From: Liolophura sinensis
Taxonomy: Eukaryota > Mollusca > Polyplacophora > Chitonida > Chitonidae
Reading direction: 5' to 3'
NCBI RefSeq assembly: GCF_032854445.1
Contig: NC_088295.1
Coordinates: 22,183,385 to 22,247,384, forward strand
Length of the DNA stretch: 64,000 nt
How positions within the stretch are numbered: the stretch's first letter is position 1; each line of letters starts with the position of its first letter. Positions 1 to 13,500 of this stretch are shown one piece after another. The notes beneath the pieces are model-generated. The model had not been told where the DNA came from. It made no database searches and worked only from the letters and a program-made list of their open reading frames with translations. A program made the translations under genes and the position numbers.

Positions 1-179
1 TTGAATTATATTTTCTTAAAGAGTTTATCTTACGCCTTATTTTTAAATTGCTGCAATATTACTACAGTATCCAGGCCTAAGGAAAACTGAAGGGCTCCAA
101 TTATGACTGCAAAAGGAAGTATCCTTCGTTTGGTGTGGTCTTATTCAGTGAAGAGCCATGGATAAGGGGTCAGCGTTCC

Positions 180-330
180 AGCACAATGCAATGACTGGAG
201 GCTCTGACCAATGCGATTATCCATCCTTCCTTTCTTTTCATATCTGGGAAGATCTGCCAGCAAGCAACAGATGATTGTGGCTTTCCCTGGCCTCTGCCTG
301 GTTTCCTCCCTCCATAATATGGCAAGGGCT
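180..330 (+). mobile_element. Diverged SINE fragment
   Basis: It contains CTGACCAATGCGATTATCC and GAAGATCTGCCAGCAAGCAA, then CCTCTGCCTGGTTTCCTC and CTCCATAATATGG, matching in order the middle of the SINE at 6429-6683. Head and tail are not clear. Confidence 0.5.
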
Positions 331-593
331 TCTTTTCAGGGTTAACACACATGTACTGTCCATGAACGAGAACTCTGTCCGGACCCAAAAGGCCATAAGG
401 AGTTGTTACTGTGATTTTTGTATTTCGCACTTAAACAAACCAAAGCGACTATGTGGTAAACAGAACATTTTATCGCATATTATGATTTACTGGAAAAAGC
501 ATATTTAGCCAGTAGTGAAGAGTACAAAGAAAATGCTCCACAGACAGGATAATAATAGAAATAGCTGTTACAATTAGTCAGAACACGGTACAG

Positions 594-640
594 TCTTCCA
601 GCAACCTGCAGATCGTCGTGGGTTTCCCTTGAGCTATGTG
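594..640 (+). mobile_element. Short SINE fragment
   Basis: CTTCCAGCAACCTGCAGATC followed by GTCGTGGGTTTCCC matches the SINE body (CTGCCAGCAACCTACGGATG, GTTGTGGGTTTCCC). No head or tail is present. Confidence 0.4.
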
Positions 641-1392
641 TGAAGGAGCAATGTGGTAGAAAAATACCCCTCTGACCCTAAGAGGGCAAATCACAAGAAA
701 CACAAAATTAACTGAACATGGCCTAACTCTGGTTTTGCTGTGGTTAACATAAAATGGCCCCAGCTTCAACAATGTGTTGCATGAATTTGAAGCTGGATTT
801 CCACAACTGCTCAGTTTACAAGAAGCCCCAGAGTAAGGTATTTCAAGTATGTGAGGTGTTGCATGTACGGCATAGAGCAAAGGTTAAAGCCACAGTTAAG
901 AAAGGGATTTCAACTTCAAAGGCACCATCTACAATTACAAGTCTCACAAATCTGTAAAAACCTGTGTCACAGAAAGGTGGGCACATTTGAGATCATTTCC
1001 CGCCTGAATCCGATTCATGGGTAGATTGACGATCTGGTCAATTCTATACATACCTGATGTGTCAAAATTGTAGAAGTATTTTCCAAGAATTTGATTTAAG
1101 AATTTGCTCTATTTAGAAATTTAGTGATTTCTCAACAAATACTTGTCCAGTGTTACATTTGACATATACATGTAGCTTATGTACAGACAAGACAAGTAAA
1201 TGTAAACATGATAAAGTTTGTTTTGTATAAATTTTCCCAGCCTTTATGGCTTACGCCCCAGATTGCCATTTAATTTTGTGATAGTTCATCAATAGTCTAT
1301 CGGAAGAGTGAAGTCTATTTAACATGTATGTACGTGTATTTGCTACAAAGTACTCGGTCTGTAATCTCTGTATTTGCTGTAATGTGTTTCAG

Positions 1393-1500
1393 GAACTGTT
1401 AACAAGGGGTAGACAACAAAAGCTTATCACCATGGCTGATGTTGAAATGACTGAGACAGTTGATGATGTGGCCAAAGTGAGTGATCCTGTGGAGAATCGG
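1393..1500 (+). CDS. Gene A first coding exon with 5'UTR part
   Basis: Acceptor-like TGTGTTTCAG ends at 1392 and donor GTGAGC starts at 1501. The first 39 nt are untranslated. Translation starts at 1432 (MADVEMTETVDDVAKV...), giving 23 codons with phase 0 at the donor. Because the exon opens with an acceptor, the promoter and at least one noncoding exon should lie upstream, perhaps before this window. Confidence 0.75.
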
Positions 1501-4500
1501 GTGAGCAGTTAGTTGCAGTTCATGGTGATGGCATTTCACTTTCGTTAGCTGTGGGTGTGGGTATACTTTTGTCCCCGCCATTCTTTATTCATGGATTAAA
1601 ATTAATTAAATACACATTAACAGTGTTTCTGCTGATCCTAAGTTTTGCTGGATGTGCAAACAGGCAACCTGATTAGCCCCTTCAAACTTCAGTTGGTTCC
1701 TTTTTTTTTTTTTTTGTTTCTTCACATTACCAGCATATTTTTAAAAAATGCACCACAGAACCAACCACTGCACTGAAGACACCACTGATATGGTCAACTG
1801 CTCAGTTTACAAGAAGCCCCAGTGTAAGGTATTTCCAGTACATCTTCTTCATGAACATGCTTTGAAGATGTACACCTATTTAAAGGGGCATACTGCCAAC
1901 GTCCAAAAAAATTGTGCTGTTATTTTAGATGTCATTTACCTAAAGTTTAGACTTCTCCTGTTGCTGAATTTAGAAAGCATGATTGTTTTTTTTTGTCCGT
2001 TAACTCCCCTTGTTGTCTAGACAACGGGAGATGTTCATTGAACTTTCAATGTCAGACATGGTATTTTGTTTGTAACTTTTGTTCGTACCGTGTAAATTCA
2101 GTACTACCATACAGTTGGTTGGGAATTACGAATACTTCATGAAACATTATTGATATAAAGGAATATTGTATTTGGTTTACTAGACTTATAGTTCACTTGT
2201 AGTCCATCGTATTGTTTATATGTGAGATCCACGGGTGAACGTTGCATTTTGGGAATCTTTGTGCTACCTCATTTGCATGTTATCTTGTCCTGTGACGAAT
2301 TTCTCCCTTATAGATTCCCTCTTAATTGACATTTTTTGGAAAATATAGGCTGCGGAGGTTTAGCTAGGAGTCAAATGCAGCTCATTTTTAGCTTGGCTTA
2401 CGAAATAAGGAGAGGTATTGTGAGAAGGGAATCAGCTGCAGTGGCGGTGGCCAGTTTGGTTAAAGGTTTTGGCCAATCATAGGGTTGCACTGGCCACCCA
2501 TAGTACACAGATAGCCAATCATCAGTATCAATTTACAAGACCAAGGAAGTCTTTCACCTCAGCACATTTTACTCAGCTATTCACAGGGTTGCAGTTGCCT
2601 GCAATAGTACATGGACTGCCAAATGCAGTACGCGATTTGCATATCAAAGATGTCTGTGGTAAATTTGGGCACTAACTCTCCACAGTACCACCACATTGAT
2701 TTACAACTCCATAACATATGAAGTCACTTTATCAATAAAAAAAAGAAATACAAGAATGAATGCTGATTTCAAGGTATCATGAATCAATTTAAATAAACGC
2801 ACTCTTGTTTCTCTTCTTTTTTGCTTTCCCCTCTTCCGTCTGGCTGCTCTGCAATCGTTGCATATACGATAAAGTCATAATTGTGACAGTATAATGATTT
2901 TGTTCCTTCTTGTTGATTCCATGGCAAAATTGTAGCAGTATATAATTAGCGGATAATATCTGTGTATGACAGTGTCAATCATTCTACTTTCTTTTTGGGG
3001 TTTAGAGGTTAATATTTGAGCGTATCACATGACTTGAGCATTATGCAGTTTTACAAACTGCTCAATCAGGCAAGCTATCAGCACTCTCTGAATGCCTGGT
3101 TGTATTTAGCTGAGCCACCTCAAAAATTCTGATTTTCTTAGAGTGCTATGTCCCTTTAATTCTTAGATTGTTAATCTATTTTTCCCCAAAGTTTTCAGGG
3201 TTTAAATCAGGGCAGTTTGTAAGCCTGTGGTTCCAGAGTAAGATTTTATGTTCGAGTCATTTTCAAATTCATATAGCTCAACTTGGCTAATTTCTGTACA
3301 TTTAGTCACATGGTAAAGTTTTATGTTGGGCCAACTAGTCTTACAGTTTTAACTACTCCTCACTCTTAATAAACATGCTGTGAAAATGCATCTTTGAATA
3401 TGAAGTAATCACTGCTGGCAAAAAGTGTCAGGTTGGCCTTGTTTCCTTTTTGCATGGCCAACGCATTAGAATCAAATGTTGTGATCATCAGATGGTTTCT
3501 TTGTATGGAAGTGTCTTATTTAATGAAACACTCTCTTATTATAAGGTAAACCAGAAAGGTCTTTGTCTCAAAGCTTTAAATTTGTGCATATTATGTTGGG
3601 TGAGCTGAAGGTGGAATAAAATGAAAAGTGTTTAGCTAGGATTTCCCCTCCGTACAAATATGCACTCATGCATGGGACATTTTCAGCTTATGATCTGTTC
3701 TCTAAGGGTAACTTGAAACTACTCATTGGCAAATGATTGCTCACTACGGCAATCTGTGGATGTGACCTCGAGGAAATCATTTGTTTGGTACATTTTTAAT
3801 GGTCAGACCAGGCGGTGAAACCAAGAATAATGTTACAAAGCCTTTGTATCAAGTGCTAATCATTTTAAGCAACATACCCTGTCTGAAACTAAGTTTTCAT
3901 CAGTTTTCCACTATTTGGTGTTATTGTGTATATGTTTTTCAGCATTTTATGTGTAATATTATTTGTTTGTATTGGTTTTCAGGATGAACAGGCAGAGCGT
4001 TTGGTTGAAGAGATTATAGGAAATGATGTACCAGGTAAGACTCTGCATGCATTTCATTTAAAGGTGTGATTCGGCAAGCTCCAAATGTGAAAAGTGACCA
4101 GATCTTCCCAAAGTTTGGAGATAGGGATAGATTTGGCCAGGTTGATGTCTTAGTGCCTTTGATTTGTTTATTTAATTGAAGAATTAAATCAAGACTCAAG
4201 AATATTTCATTTTTACAACAGCGACTAGAATTATGGTGGGAGGGAATCGGTACTTTTGAAACACCCAATTCTGACAATATTAACATGGAAGATAAAAATT
4301 GAAAATGAGGCACCCTGATTACCAATTCTGGCTAAATCTATGGCCAGTGATAACATACATATATTACTCCCAAGACACGTACAGGAGTTTACTATTGTAG
4401 GTTTACACTTCGTCAGTCAATCAGTTTTCCAGACTTTTGTTAATATGGTGTATTATATTTATTTATTTCATTGGTGTTTTATGCCATACTCAAGAATATT

Positions 4501-7500
4501 TCACTTATGCAACGTCAGCCAGCTTTATGTTGGAAGTTGGGTTACTATATTGAATTGAGATTTGGTACATGGCTTCGCTATGGCAAGTGACAGAGCCAAG
4601 TTTGAGTTAGATGTTGTTTTCTCAAGTATCTACAAAATTAGGGCTATTCTATCTTGTTCTGGTTCATAATTCTGAATTGTCACATGTCTTCACCAAGAGG
4701 AGTTGCAGATCAGGTTTTGAACGAATTTGTTAATTTTCTACTAAATTATGCCCTATCTCTGAACTTTAACATGGCTATTATTCTCGAAGGGGTATGTATT
4801 GTGAAAACGATGCCTCCAGAATACTTGTTTTATCGGATTTCCACAGATGTATGATGTTGTTTTCATTCACTGTATCACTATTCTTCCACATAATCCTGAG
4901 CTTATTTTAACAAAATAAATTCGAATTTGTGTCTAAAGTTAAGTGAAAATGCTTATCGAGTCCACTTCTTAATTTATTACATTACATTACGGACTTGCGA
5001 TGAACTAAGTTTTATCCCAGCTAGTTTGAATTACATGTTGTGATATACCCTTTATCTATGCACCCCCCCCCCCCCCCCACCACACACACACACACACAAA
5101 AAAAAGAAGTGTGCAACCAGGTTCATAACTAATTTATATATACCTTGTATTGGCAGTTAGCTGCTTATTTTAGTCTCATACATTTGTTCAGGTTCCTGAA
5201 TTGAAAGAATCAGATGAAATAGACATGCATCTTGATTTTTCTGATTTCAAATCTGACAGATCAAGAAAATAAATACTTCCTATGTAGGTAATAGTGTTTA
5301 TTATGCGATCAGATTCTACCTCCACCACTGAAGTAAAAGTATCGGAGGAGATGGAGCAAGACAACGGAAATGGAACGGATGAAAAGGAGGATAAAACTGA
5401 GAAAGGTGATGGGGGTGAGGAAAAAGATGGTGATGAGGAGGAAGGAGATAGTGATGCAGAGAAAGGAGATGATGGTAATTCAGGAGATGAGCAGCCAGAC
5501 GGAACAGAGGGGAAAGCCAAAAAGAAGAGAAACAAGAGTGCGTTTATTTAAATTGATTCATGATACCTTGAAATCAGCATTCGTTTTTTTTTTGTTTTTT
5601 TTTTATTGATAAATTGATGGTTGTTCAACACCATGCTTATAATTTAAGCTCGCATGGAGATAAATTTTATAGGTGGAGATAATCCACCTACCTTTGACAA
5701 GTTAACGACAACTTTCCCACCTGCATGTATGATTTATAGACTTTCACACCATATTTATTGAAGACAGACGAGACTGTGCAAATGGCCACAAGTTATTTCA
5801 TCTTATTTAGAAATTCTCTCTCCATGAAAATGGTGTTCACAATTATTATACATGTTAACATCCTTAACTTTCTGAATTACAGGGAAAATTTAACATTGAC
5901 ACAATGAGAAATTAGTGATTCTAAACATTTGTGAGAAACTTTCTTCAGTATATTAATAAAGTGAAAAACCACAAACCTGGATTAGTGGAAGAGTAGGTGT
6001 AGGTTTTGTTGATTGTGTAGCTAAAGTTTTTTAAGGATGTTCAACACAGTTTATCTTTGATCTCGGTGCTACATATAGGTCTGCTCTACATGTGATTCTT
6101 CAGACGGATTGCAGAGATATTTGTATTGTTTCATGCAGTGGGATTATGACAATACCAAGTATTGATCAAATAGAAAATTTCAAGCCACTTGAAGCTTGCT
6201 CATGTGCATTGATATATTTTTCAGATGCTCATGTTATCTATGTGTATCCTGTGAAATTGAAGGACTTGGTCCAGCCAAAGCTCAGCGACTTTCTGGCCAC
6301 CTGTTTTTTCTACAGCATACATTTTGTTGAATGCTTTCAGAAAGGAAAAATGGGGTATGTTATCAGAAAGTACTAAATATTCTTACATACAATTTTATTT
6401 GAAATGTAGTATTTGAAGTACTACCTGAGGGGCCTCCATGGCTCTCAGTTGGTTAGCGCGCTAATGACCCAGGAGTCTCTCACCAATGCAGTCGCTGTGA
6501 GCTCAAGTCCAGCTCATGCTGGCTTCGTCTCTGGCCATACCTGGGGAGGTCTGCCAGCAACCTACGGATGGTTGTGGGTTTCCCCCGGGCTCTGCCCGGT
6601 TTCCACCCACCATAATGCTAGCTGTCGTCGTATAAGTGAAATATTCTTGAGTACGGCGTAAAAATACGAATCAAATAAATAAATAAGTACTACCTGACAA
6701 GGTAGGATATCACAGTAGAAGTGGTGCTTGATATATGTCAGACTGAGGATCTAAATACATGTATGTCAGTCAGAAATGTTTGACAGTCTATAGTGCCTAC
6801 AGTGCATGTTGCACTTAGCAAGTCAGTTTTAATTTTAGAATAGAAAACCATGCATATCTCTGTATGTACCCACAGCTGCATTCACCTGGTGACCTTGCTG
6901 TATATGTAAATGGTGAAATCAAGAAATGATATATAGGTGTACCACATAAAGACCTAATAATTCAGTGTTCATATTATCTCTACATCATGACACACACAAA
7001 AAAAATGGAAATAGAGCACTAAAGTATAAAAGTTTTTGTTCTGCACACCTACATGTAATGTGACAGGTTCATTGATGTCGATTTCCTATGTACCGTAAGG
7101 CAAAACTTCAATAAATAAATATTTTAGTAATTTATGACCTTCAAGTGTATCCATATTGAATATTTTTTCGTTTTACCTCCCATCTATATTTTTAAGAGTA
7201 ACCTAGGACAGACAGACTTGTGACCTACTTTATTAATTATGATAAGTGTTCAACATTTCTTGCGGTCAAAATTAGCCATTTTTTTTTAGATTTATTAGTC
7301 TTAAGAAATCATAAAAGTTAAACAGTATATTTGTGTTTGTTCCAATGCAATATGCAAAGGATTTATGTAGAAAAATCTATCGGGGGGCCTATCGAATGAC
7401 CCAGTAGTCTCCCACCAATGCGGTAGCTGTATATTCTTGAGTACAGCATAAAACACCAATCCAATAAATAAATAAATAAATTTTAAATTGTCTCTGAAAT

Positions 7501-10500
7501 ACATGTATATATAAAACAAGTTTCAATTGATACTACTCTTGCTAGCTTTGTTAGTCCACAAATGCTATTACCTTTGACATGTAGAGCAGATGCTTCATGT
7601 TTCCAATCGGTGTCACAGTGGTCAACTCATGACACAGACTTCCCCATTGTAGTAGAAGTGTCAGTAACAATATCTTCAATAACCCTTACATTAAATGATA
7701 TATTGAGGACGGTGATGTAGGTTGAATCGACCCTTTACCTTGTTTTCGTCTGTTACTGTGAGTGAGCAGGATTTGCTATCTGCAGTCAATCAATGAAGCC
7801 AGCATGCTCAACATTCAGAAGCACCGAGTGTAAAGTCAAGAATAATCAAGGGATATGTTGGTAGTGTTGACCCCAGAAACATCTTTCTGTGTCTGGCTTA
7901 GGTGTTTTAATTGAGTTTTTTTCCCAGAAGGAATGAATATTTTGTGTTACATGCTTCTTTCTCTGTTGTCAGAGTGCTTGAAGTGAGGTTTCAGGGAGAC
8001 AAACCCCCAAATCTGGAAGAGTTACAGACTCTCTTGAACAACTTTAAGGTGGAAAGTGGTCAGTGTCCTACCCTACGACCATGGACCCTTGCGGATGCCA
8101 AAAAAAGTAATACATGTACTTCTACTCCATATATTGCCATACACCGCGAACCGTAGAAGTTTTATGAAAATGATGTCAAAAGCTACTTTATTTGAAATAA
8201 CCTTACGAAGTTGGACAAGGACAAGAATTCCACTAGGGGTGACTGCTTTATTTTCATTTTATCTCCCTGTTCTTTAGTATTTGAATAGGTGTTTTGTCTT
8301 CATGTTATATCATTGAACAGATGTTGAAATTACTTTTGTGGTCCATTTTTCAGATAAATTGGCAGCCTGGAAAGAGGAAAATGAAGCCCCCACTCCTGAA
8401 GGTAGGCATTGCTTTGTTGACACTTCTGGAATGTTTTGAACTAACACATCCAGATGCAAATCTGTCTGGATGGACTTTGAACCAAACAGATGATGAAATG
8501 AACATCTGATAAAACAAATCCATAAATGTAACATGGTTCTATCCTTAATTCATATTTTGAATCAGGCTGTGTGGCACAGTTAAGATTTTAACATGTACAC
8601 ATTTTGTTTATCTAATTATTGAAGGGACCACCAGAAGTTTTACACTAATTATACAACCAATATTGGTTGATTTACTTTGTTGCAGCTTTCCAAGAGTACA
8701 ATATATCCTGTATAATTGAAGGGATTTTTTATAGTGTGTCTTGAAAGTCTTGTCAGGTGTCCAGTATACAGAGAAAGTGTTCCCTGGTAATTCATGATAT
8801 CTGTGCTGATAGAACCCAGCCAGGCATCTACCAGACCCTTCATGAGAACTTGCCTCTAAGCAAGGGAAATGTCAGGCGGGTTGCTGTCAAATGGGTTTGT
8901 GTCCCGAAGGGCTCGGGTATAACCTCCTTCCTGTTTTACAGGTGATCAGGAGGAAGCTACAGTGTATATTGAAAACCTTCCTCCAGTTGCCAGGCCGGAA
9001 ATGCTGAAATTCCTCTACCCAAGAGCTACCCAAGTTGAGATCCCCACTGATACATCAGGAGAGTCCCTGGGGTAATTATACTGTGCAGGCTGCACAAGGA
9101 GACTAACACTCACTGTAAGAGTGGTGCTCTGGGCTCCTTTTACCAAATTCTTTCTCTAGTTGTTAGAGGATACTGGTTTGCCTGCATAGTTACCTAACAT
9201 GAAAGGGAGAGAACTCTATCTCCTGTGTTCAGGTTCTGATGTAAACGGGAAATACTTGGGCAGGGTGCTGAATAATACTTGGTCTCATTCTTATCTAACT
9301 ATCACAGTCATGGTTTATATATAAGCAGTTTTTCATCCAATATCAGTGTGTTCATTTTGAAGCAGGTGACATAAATTTATGTCAGTGATGTTTACATTTA
9401 TCCATAACCAGTTGTTTAAGGTTTGATGTTTTGTTCAGGAAAGTTGTTCTGGTTGTAGTCACGCGCTGCTGAAGTTTGCCACCACTGAAGAAGCTAAAGC
9501 TGTTGTGAAGAATGCTGCCATTTACAACCCCAAGATAGGGAAGAGGTACCTGGCTGTGAAGTTTATGGATGCAGAAGGACAAATTCATGGTGGGTAGAAA
9601 TTAGGGTCTTTTTGCAACAGTTTTGGCAATTTTACTCGTCGTTTAATAGCCATTTGATACGTGGACTTCTCAGGTTGTCATGCTTTCAGTGATAATTGTA
9701 TCGGTTTAATAGGCATACAAGGAAGAGAAGCTTACATGCAGGTTTTGCTCATTAAGTATCATTTATCAGGTTGTTTTGGTGGATTCCAGAGGACTGATTA
9801 TTGTTGGAGACTGGTACTGTTCTGACTTCTTCATCACCATCTCCTCTATCTTTGATGCTTTGTTTTGCACTGGTAACAAGTCAGATGTCTAGTATAACCC
9901 CTGTTTGATTTATTTCAGAGGAACCATTGTTCAAGGGATTTGATTTGGAGGCAGAAGGTTTGTATTTGGAAGATATGTAATATGTAAATCGGGTGGGCAT
10001 AAAATAATAAGCCATACTTTGACATTCAATATCTCCGAAACCCTCTTACGTCAGCTTCTAAAAATTTACAATCTCAGAAAACATTTTGTCCTAAATATAT
10101 AGACCAAATTTCAATTTCGTCCTTTAAGATTTCTGTTCACGGAACCAAAATCAAAATAGAGTCAATAACGTATGTTCAAAGACATTTCAAAGTGATGCTC
10201 TACCTTGTTTTACTTGAAAAGGTGATCAATTGGTCCACCATCTTCTTGGTAGACGGTGCGCAAACGTTTTTTTCCGTGAACTGATTGGGACCCGAATCTC
10301 CTTAAGAGTAATTTTTTTTCCAGCAGTCCTTGATGCGTGTCACACAGGTGCAGCGCATGCTCTACTCATGACACCTGACAGGTGATGCAATGTGGGTCAC
10401 TGGAACCTGCGTTTTTGAGGCTATGTTTTCATTTAACCCTGTGTACAGACTACTCAAGCTGTGACCTTTTAAATTGGTCAGTATAGTAACAAAATCATGC

Positions 10501-13500
10501 CATTTGAATGTCTAAAGTTTGAAAAGGTTTGAACAAAAGATAATGGAGCAATGCAGCATCAGAGTACGGCCTATTTTTTATGCCCACCGTATATATAGGT
10601 ATAATATTTTTATTGAAACAAATTGCCTGTAGTAGTGAAGGCATTAAAAGTGAATTATCTGTTTGGAGTAACTTAGATCAAGAGTGATTTTTGCAATATA
10701 TCTGTCAATGGCTCATCTCTGGTCAATTTCTTTATCAGTAATTTTGTCTGCAGTGGTGTATGTGAAATAATTTAACATCACTAGCTCTTCAGTGCTCTTT
10801 GTTGTTGGAGATGTGGAATTATGCACAGGTGGCTAGTGTGGCAGTTATAGTTCATGGTCAGTATTTAAAATGTCTTATGTCAGCGTATAACATACCATTG
10901 GATTGTAAACTGCAACACACCTGGCAAGGCTGTCAGTGGGAAATAATGATTGCATCAATTTCAAATTTATCTGAAAATCTATTAAATAAATCCTCAATTC
11001 TTCAACCAGCCATTTCAAAAGCATTACTAGCCAAATGTAGACTGTGGCTGAATGGCATTATAGGTAACTGTTTTGTAATAGACTATACTTATGTTGTATT
11101 TGTGCAGTGTTATGTCATTTGTGTAACAATTTTTTTCCTTTCCTCCTATCAGAAAGGAAGAATAAGCATAGGAGATATGAAACCCAGGAAAGTTATGACG
11201 ATGGATGGAGGGATCGTAAGAAGAAGAGCAGGCCCCCAAAACACATGAGGAAACTCTTGGCTGCTCAAAAGGAAAAAGAAGCTGAAAGTGGCAAAAGTGA
11301 GGGAAATGAAAAAGACAAAGAGGGTGAAGCAGGTTACGAAGACAGTGCTGCAGCCATGGAGGAGGAGGAGGAAGAGGAAAACCAGGGGTACTGGGGACCT
11401 GCAGGTGGAGGCTGGGGAAATGAGGAGGAAATGCAGGACTACAGGAACAGTCGTCAAAATCGTAGAAATGACCGACCATGGAGGAGAGATCGAGACATGC
11501 CAGACTGGCACTCGCACCAACCTGACCGTCGGCGAGGTCGGCCGTTTGAGCGGGACTTTGGTTGGCAGCCACCTCGAGGCTTTGGTCGGGGAAGGCGAGG
11601 CCGAGACCATCGCTTTGACCCTTGGAATAGCTATGGGGAGGAGTATGAAGGGCCACCGCCACCTCATTTCCGAGGCATGCGCGGTGGATTCCGACCAAGA
11701 CCTCCACCAATGGATTACCAGGGAGGTTACGGAGGGTATGGCCCAGATGATGGCACATACGACCAATATGGAGATCAAGGTATAACTGCAAATCTCTCTT
11801 CTGTACATTGTAATTTTGTTGAATCAGACTTCCAAATCCTTCAGCAACGTACTACGTAGTATTTATTTTCACATTAAATGTCCCTGTTGCAATCAGATTC
11901 TGGTAAAGATTTTTTGAAGTCAACCTGTTGTTTTTAATATTTATGTACAAGTAAGTATTCATTTGTGTGGGATTGTTTCAGGTTATTGGCTTGGACCTGG
12001 GGACGGCTTTCAGCGTGTGAGTTATCTTACCCGTACATTTTCAGTATGTGCATTCTGTATACCGGTAATTTATTCTTGGAAATGAACTACATTGAACCCA
12101 TTGCAAATCATATCATGTATCTTTTGCCTTTGACACATGTATACCTATAGGATATATATCATTTTATGCACAAATTGTTAGAGAACAGTATGGGCCAAAG
12201 TGATGTAAAAGTCCTGTATTTCATGTTCTATTTTCTAACTTCCAGGGTCCAGCTAACTGGGGCAATGAGCCTGCTGGGTAAGTGTTTTATTATTATTATC
12301 TTTTCATTATATAAATGTTGTCAGTATGGCTGCCAGCCTAGTGCCAGAATCATTTTGGTATATGTGGTCTACATACTGTCTATCAAAGAGAAGAAAACTT
12401 ATTGTGTCAATTCCTTTGAATGTCTTTATCTCTAGTTTCTTTTATAATACCAAGCAAGTGAATACATGAATTTCAGTCGAAAAATGTGGTATGAATTTGA
12501 AAATGGACATATTGTGGGGTGAAAATAAATTGCACATATTTTTACACCTCTGTTGTTCATAATTTTAACATGACACTGCAATAAAACCAGTAAACTCCTT
12601 TTGAATTTGCATTGTAGTATTGTCTAACATTAATCTTCTTTCAACAGACCACCACCACCACCACAACAAAAGCCTGAAAACCCACAGCTGGATAAACTTA
12701 AGGGAGAGTTGATGTAAGCATCAATGTGTGGTTAATTCTCATATATTGTACCCCAAAGTTGATCATAAGGCAACTTTAATTAGCATGATGGCTTTAATGC
12801 TCAGTTGTAATCTTCTAGCTTGCCCTCTGGGCTCCTGTTGATTTTTTGTACATCCACACAACCTGCCTAAATTCTTGAAACAACTGGAAAAATGTCCAAA
12901 TTCAGAATTTAAGGTCCATGTGTAATATGCTTTGATGTGTCCATATCACCATGTAGGGAAAGTGTGGAAGTACCTGGATATCAAGTTTTCGATGACATCT
13001 GTCCACATTGTCTAAACTGTCAAAAAGTATTGTTCTATTGTGAGTTCTAGTTATACCATCATCTCACTGCCTCATCTACAGCTTAAAGTGCGTAGGTCCA
13101 AAGCAGTTGCTATGAGTTCCAAGTCCAGCTCATGCCACCATAATGCTGGTCAGTATCGTATATTAGAGTGAAATATTCTTGTACGGCCTGAAAATCAAAA
13201 AAATTCAACATATATACTGTATGTATGTGCGAGTTGTTTAGTGAAGAGCAGTAGCATCGGGATTACAGTTTTATCCTCCCAAATTGTATTGTGTACTTAC
13301 CTAAGGGAATCCAACTCCTGCATAACATAAACACCAAAAGAAGTGAACTAATTGTTATGCTTGTAAACTGAGATACCTAATTACATATGTAATTCTTTTT
13401 ACAGGGATCAGCTGGGTAAGTTGGCCTCTGGGGATATGACCGACCCAGATACTCTGTCTCGTCTCGCTGAGAAGGTAAGGGAAGTACATACTGGAGATAA

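Larger units (their letters stand above)
1..1392. other. Region upstream of gene A first coding exon
   Basis: No convincing coding exon. It holds two SINE fragments and a block at 785-860 (CAACTGCTCAGTTTACAAGA, AGCCCCAGAGTAAGG) that recurs at 1797-1845 inside intron 1. The ORFs here are short and lack family features. The gene A promoter or 5'UTR exon may be here or before the window. Confidence 0.5.

Noticed and set aside
11027-11808. Minus-strand ORFs of 219-254 aa
   Set aside because: Shadows of gene A exon 10; the plus strand has matching splice signals, frame continuity and a paralog.
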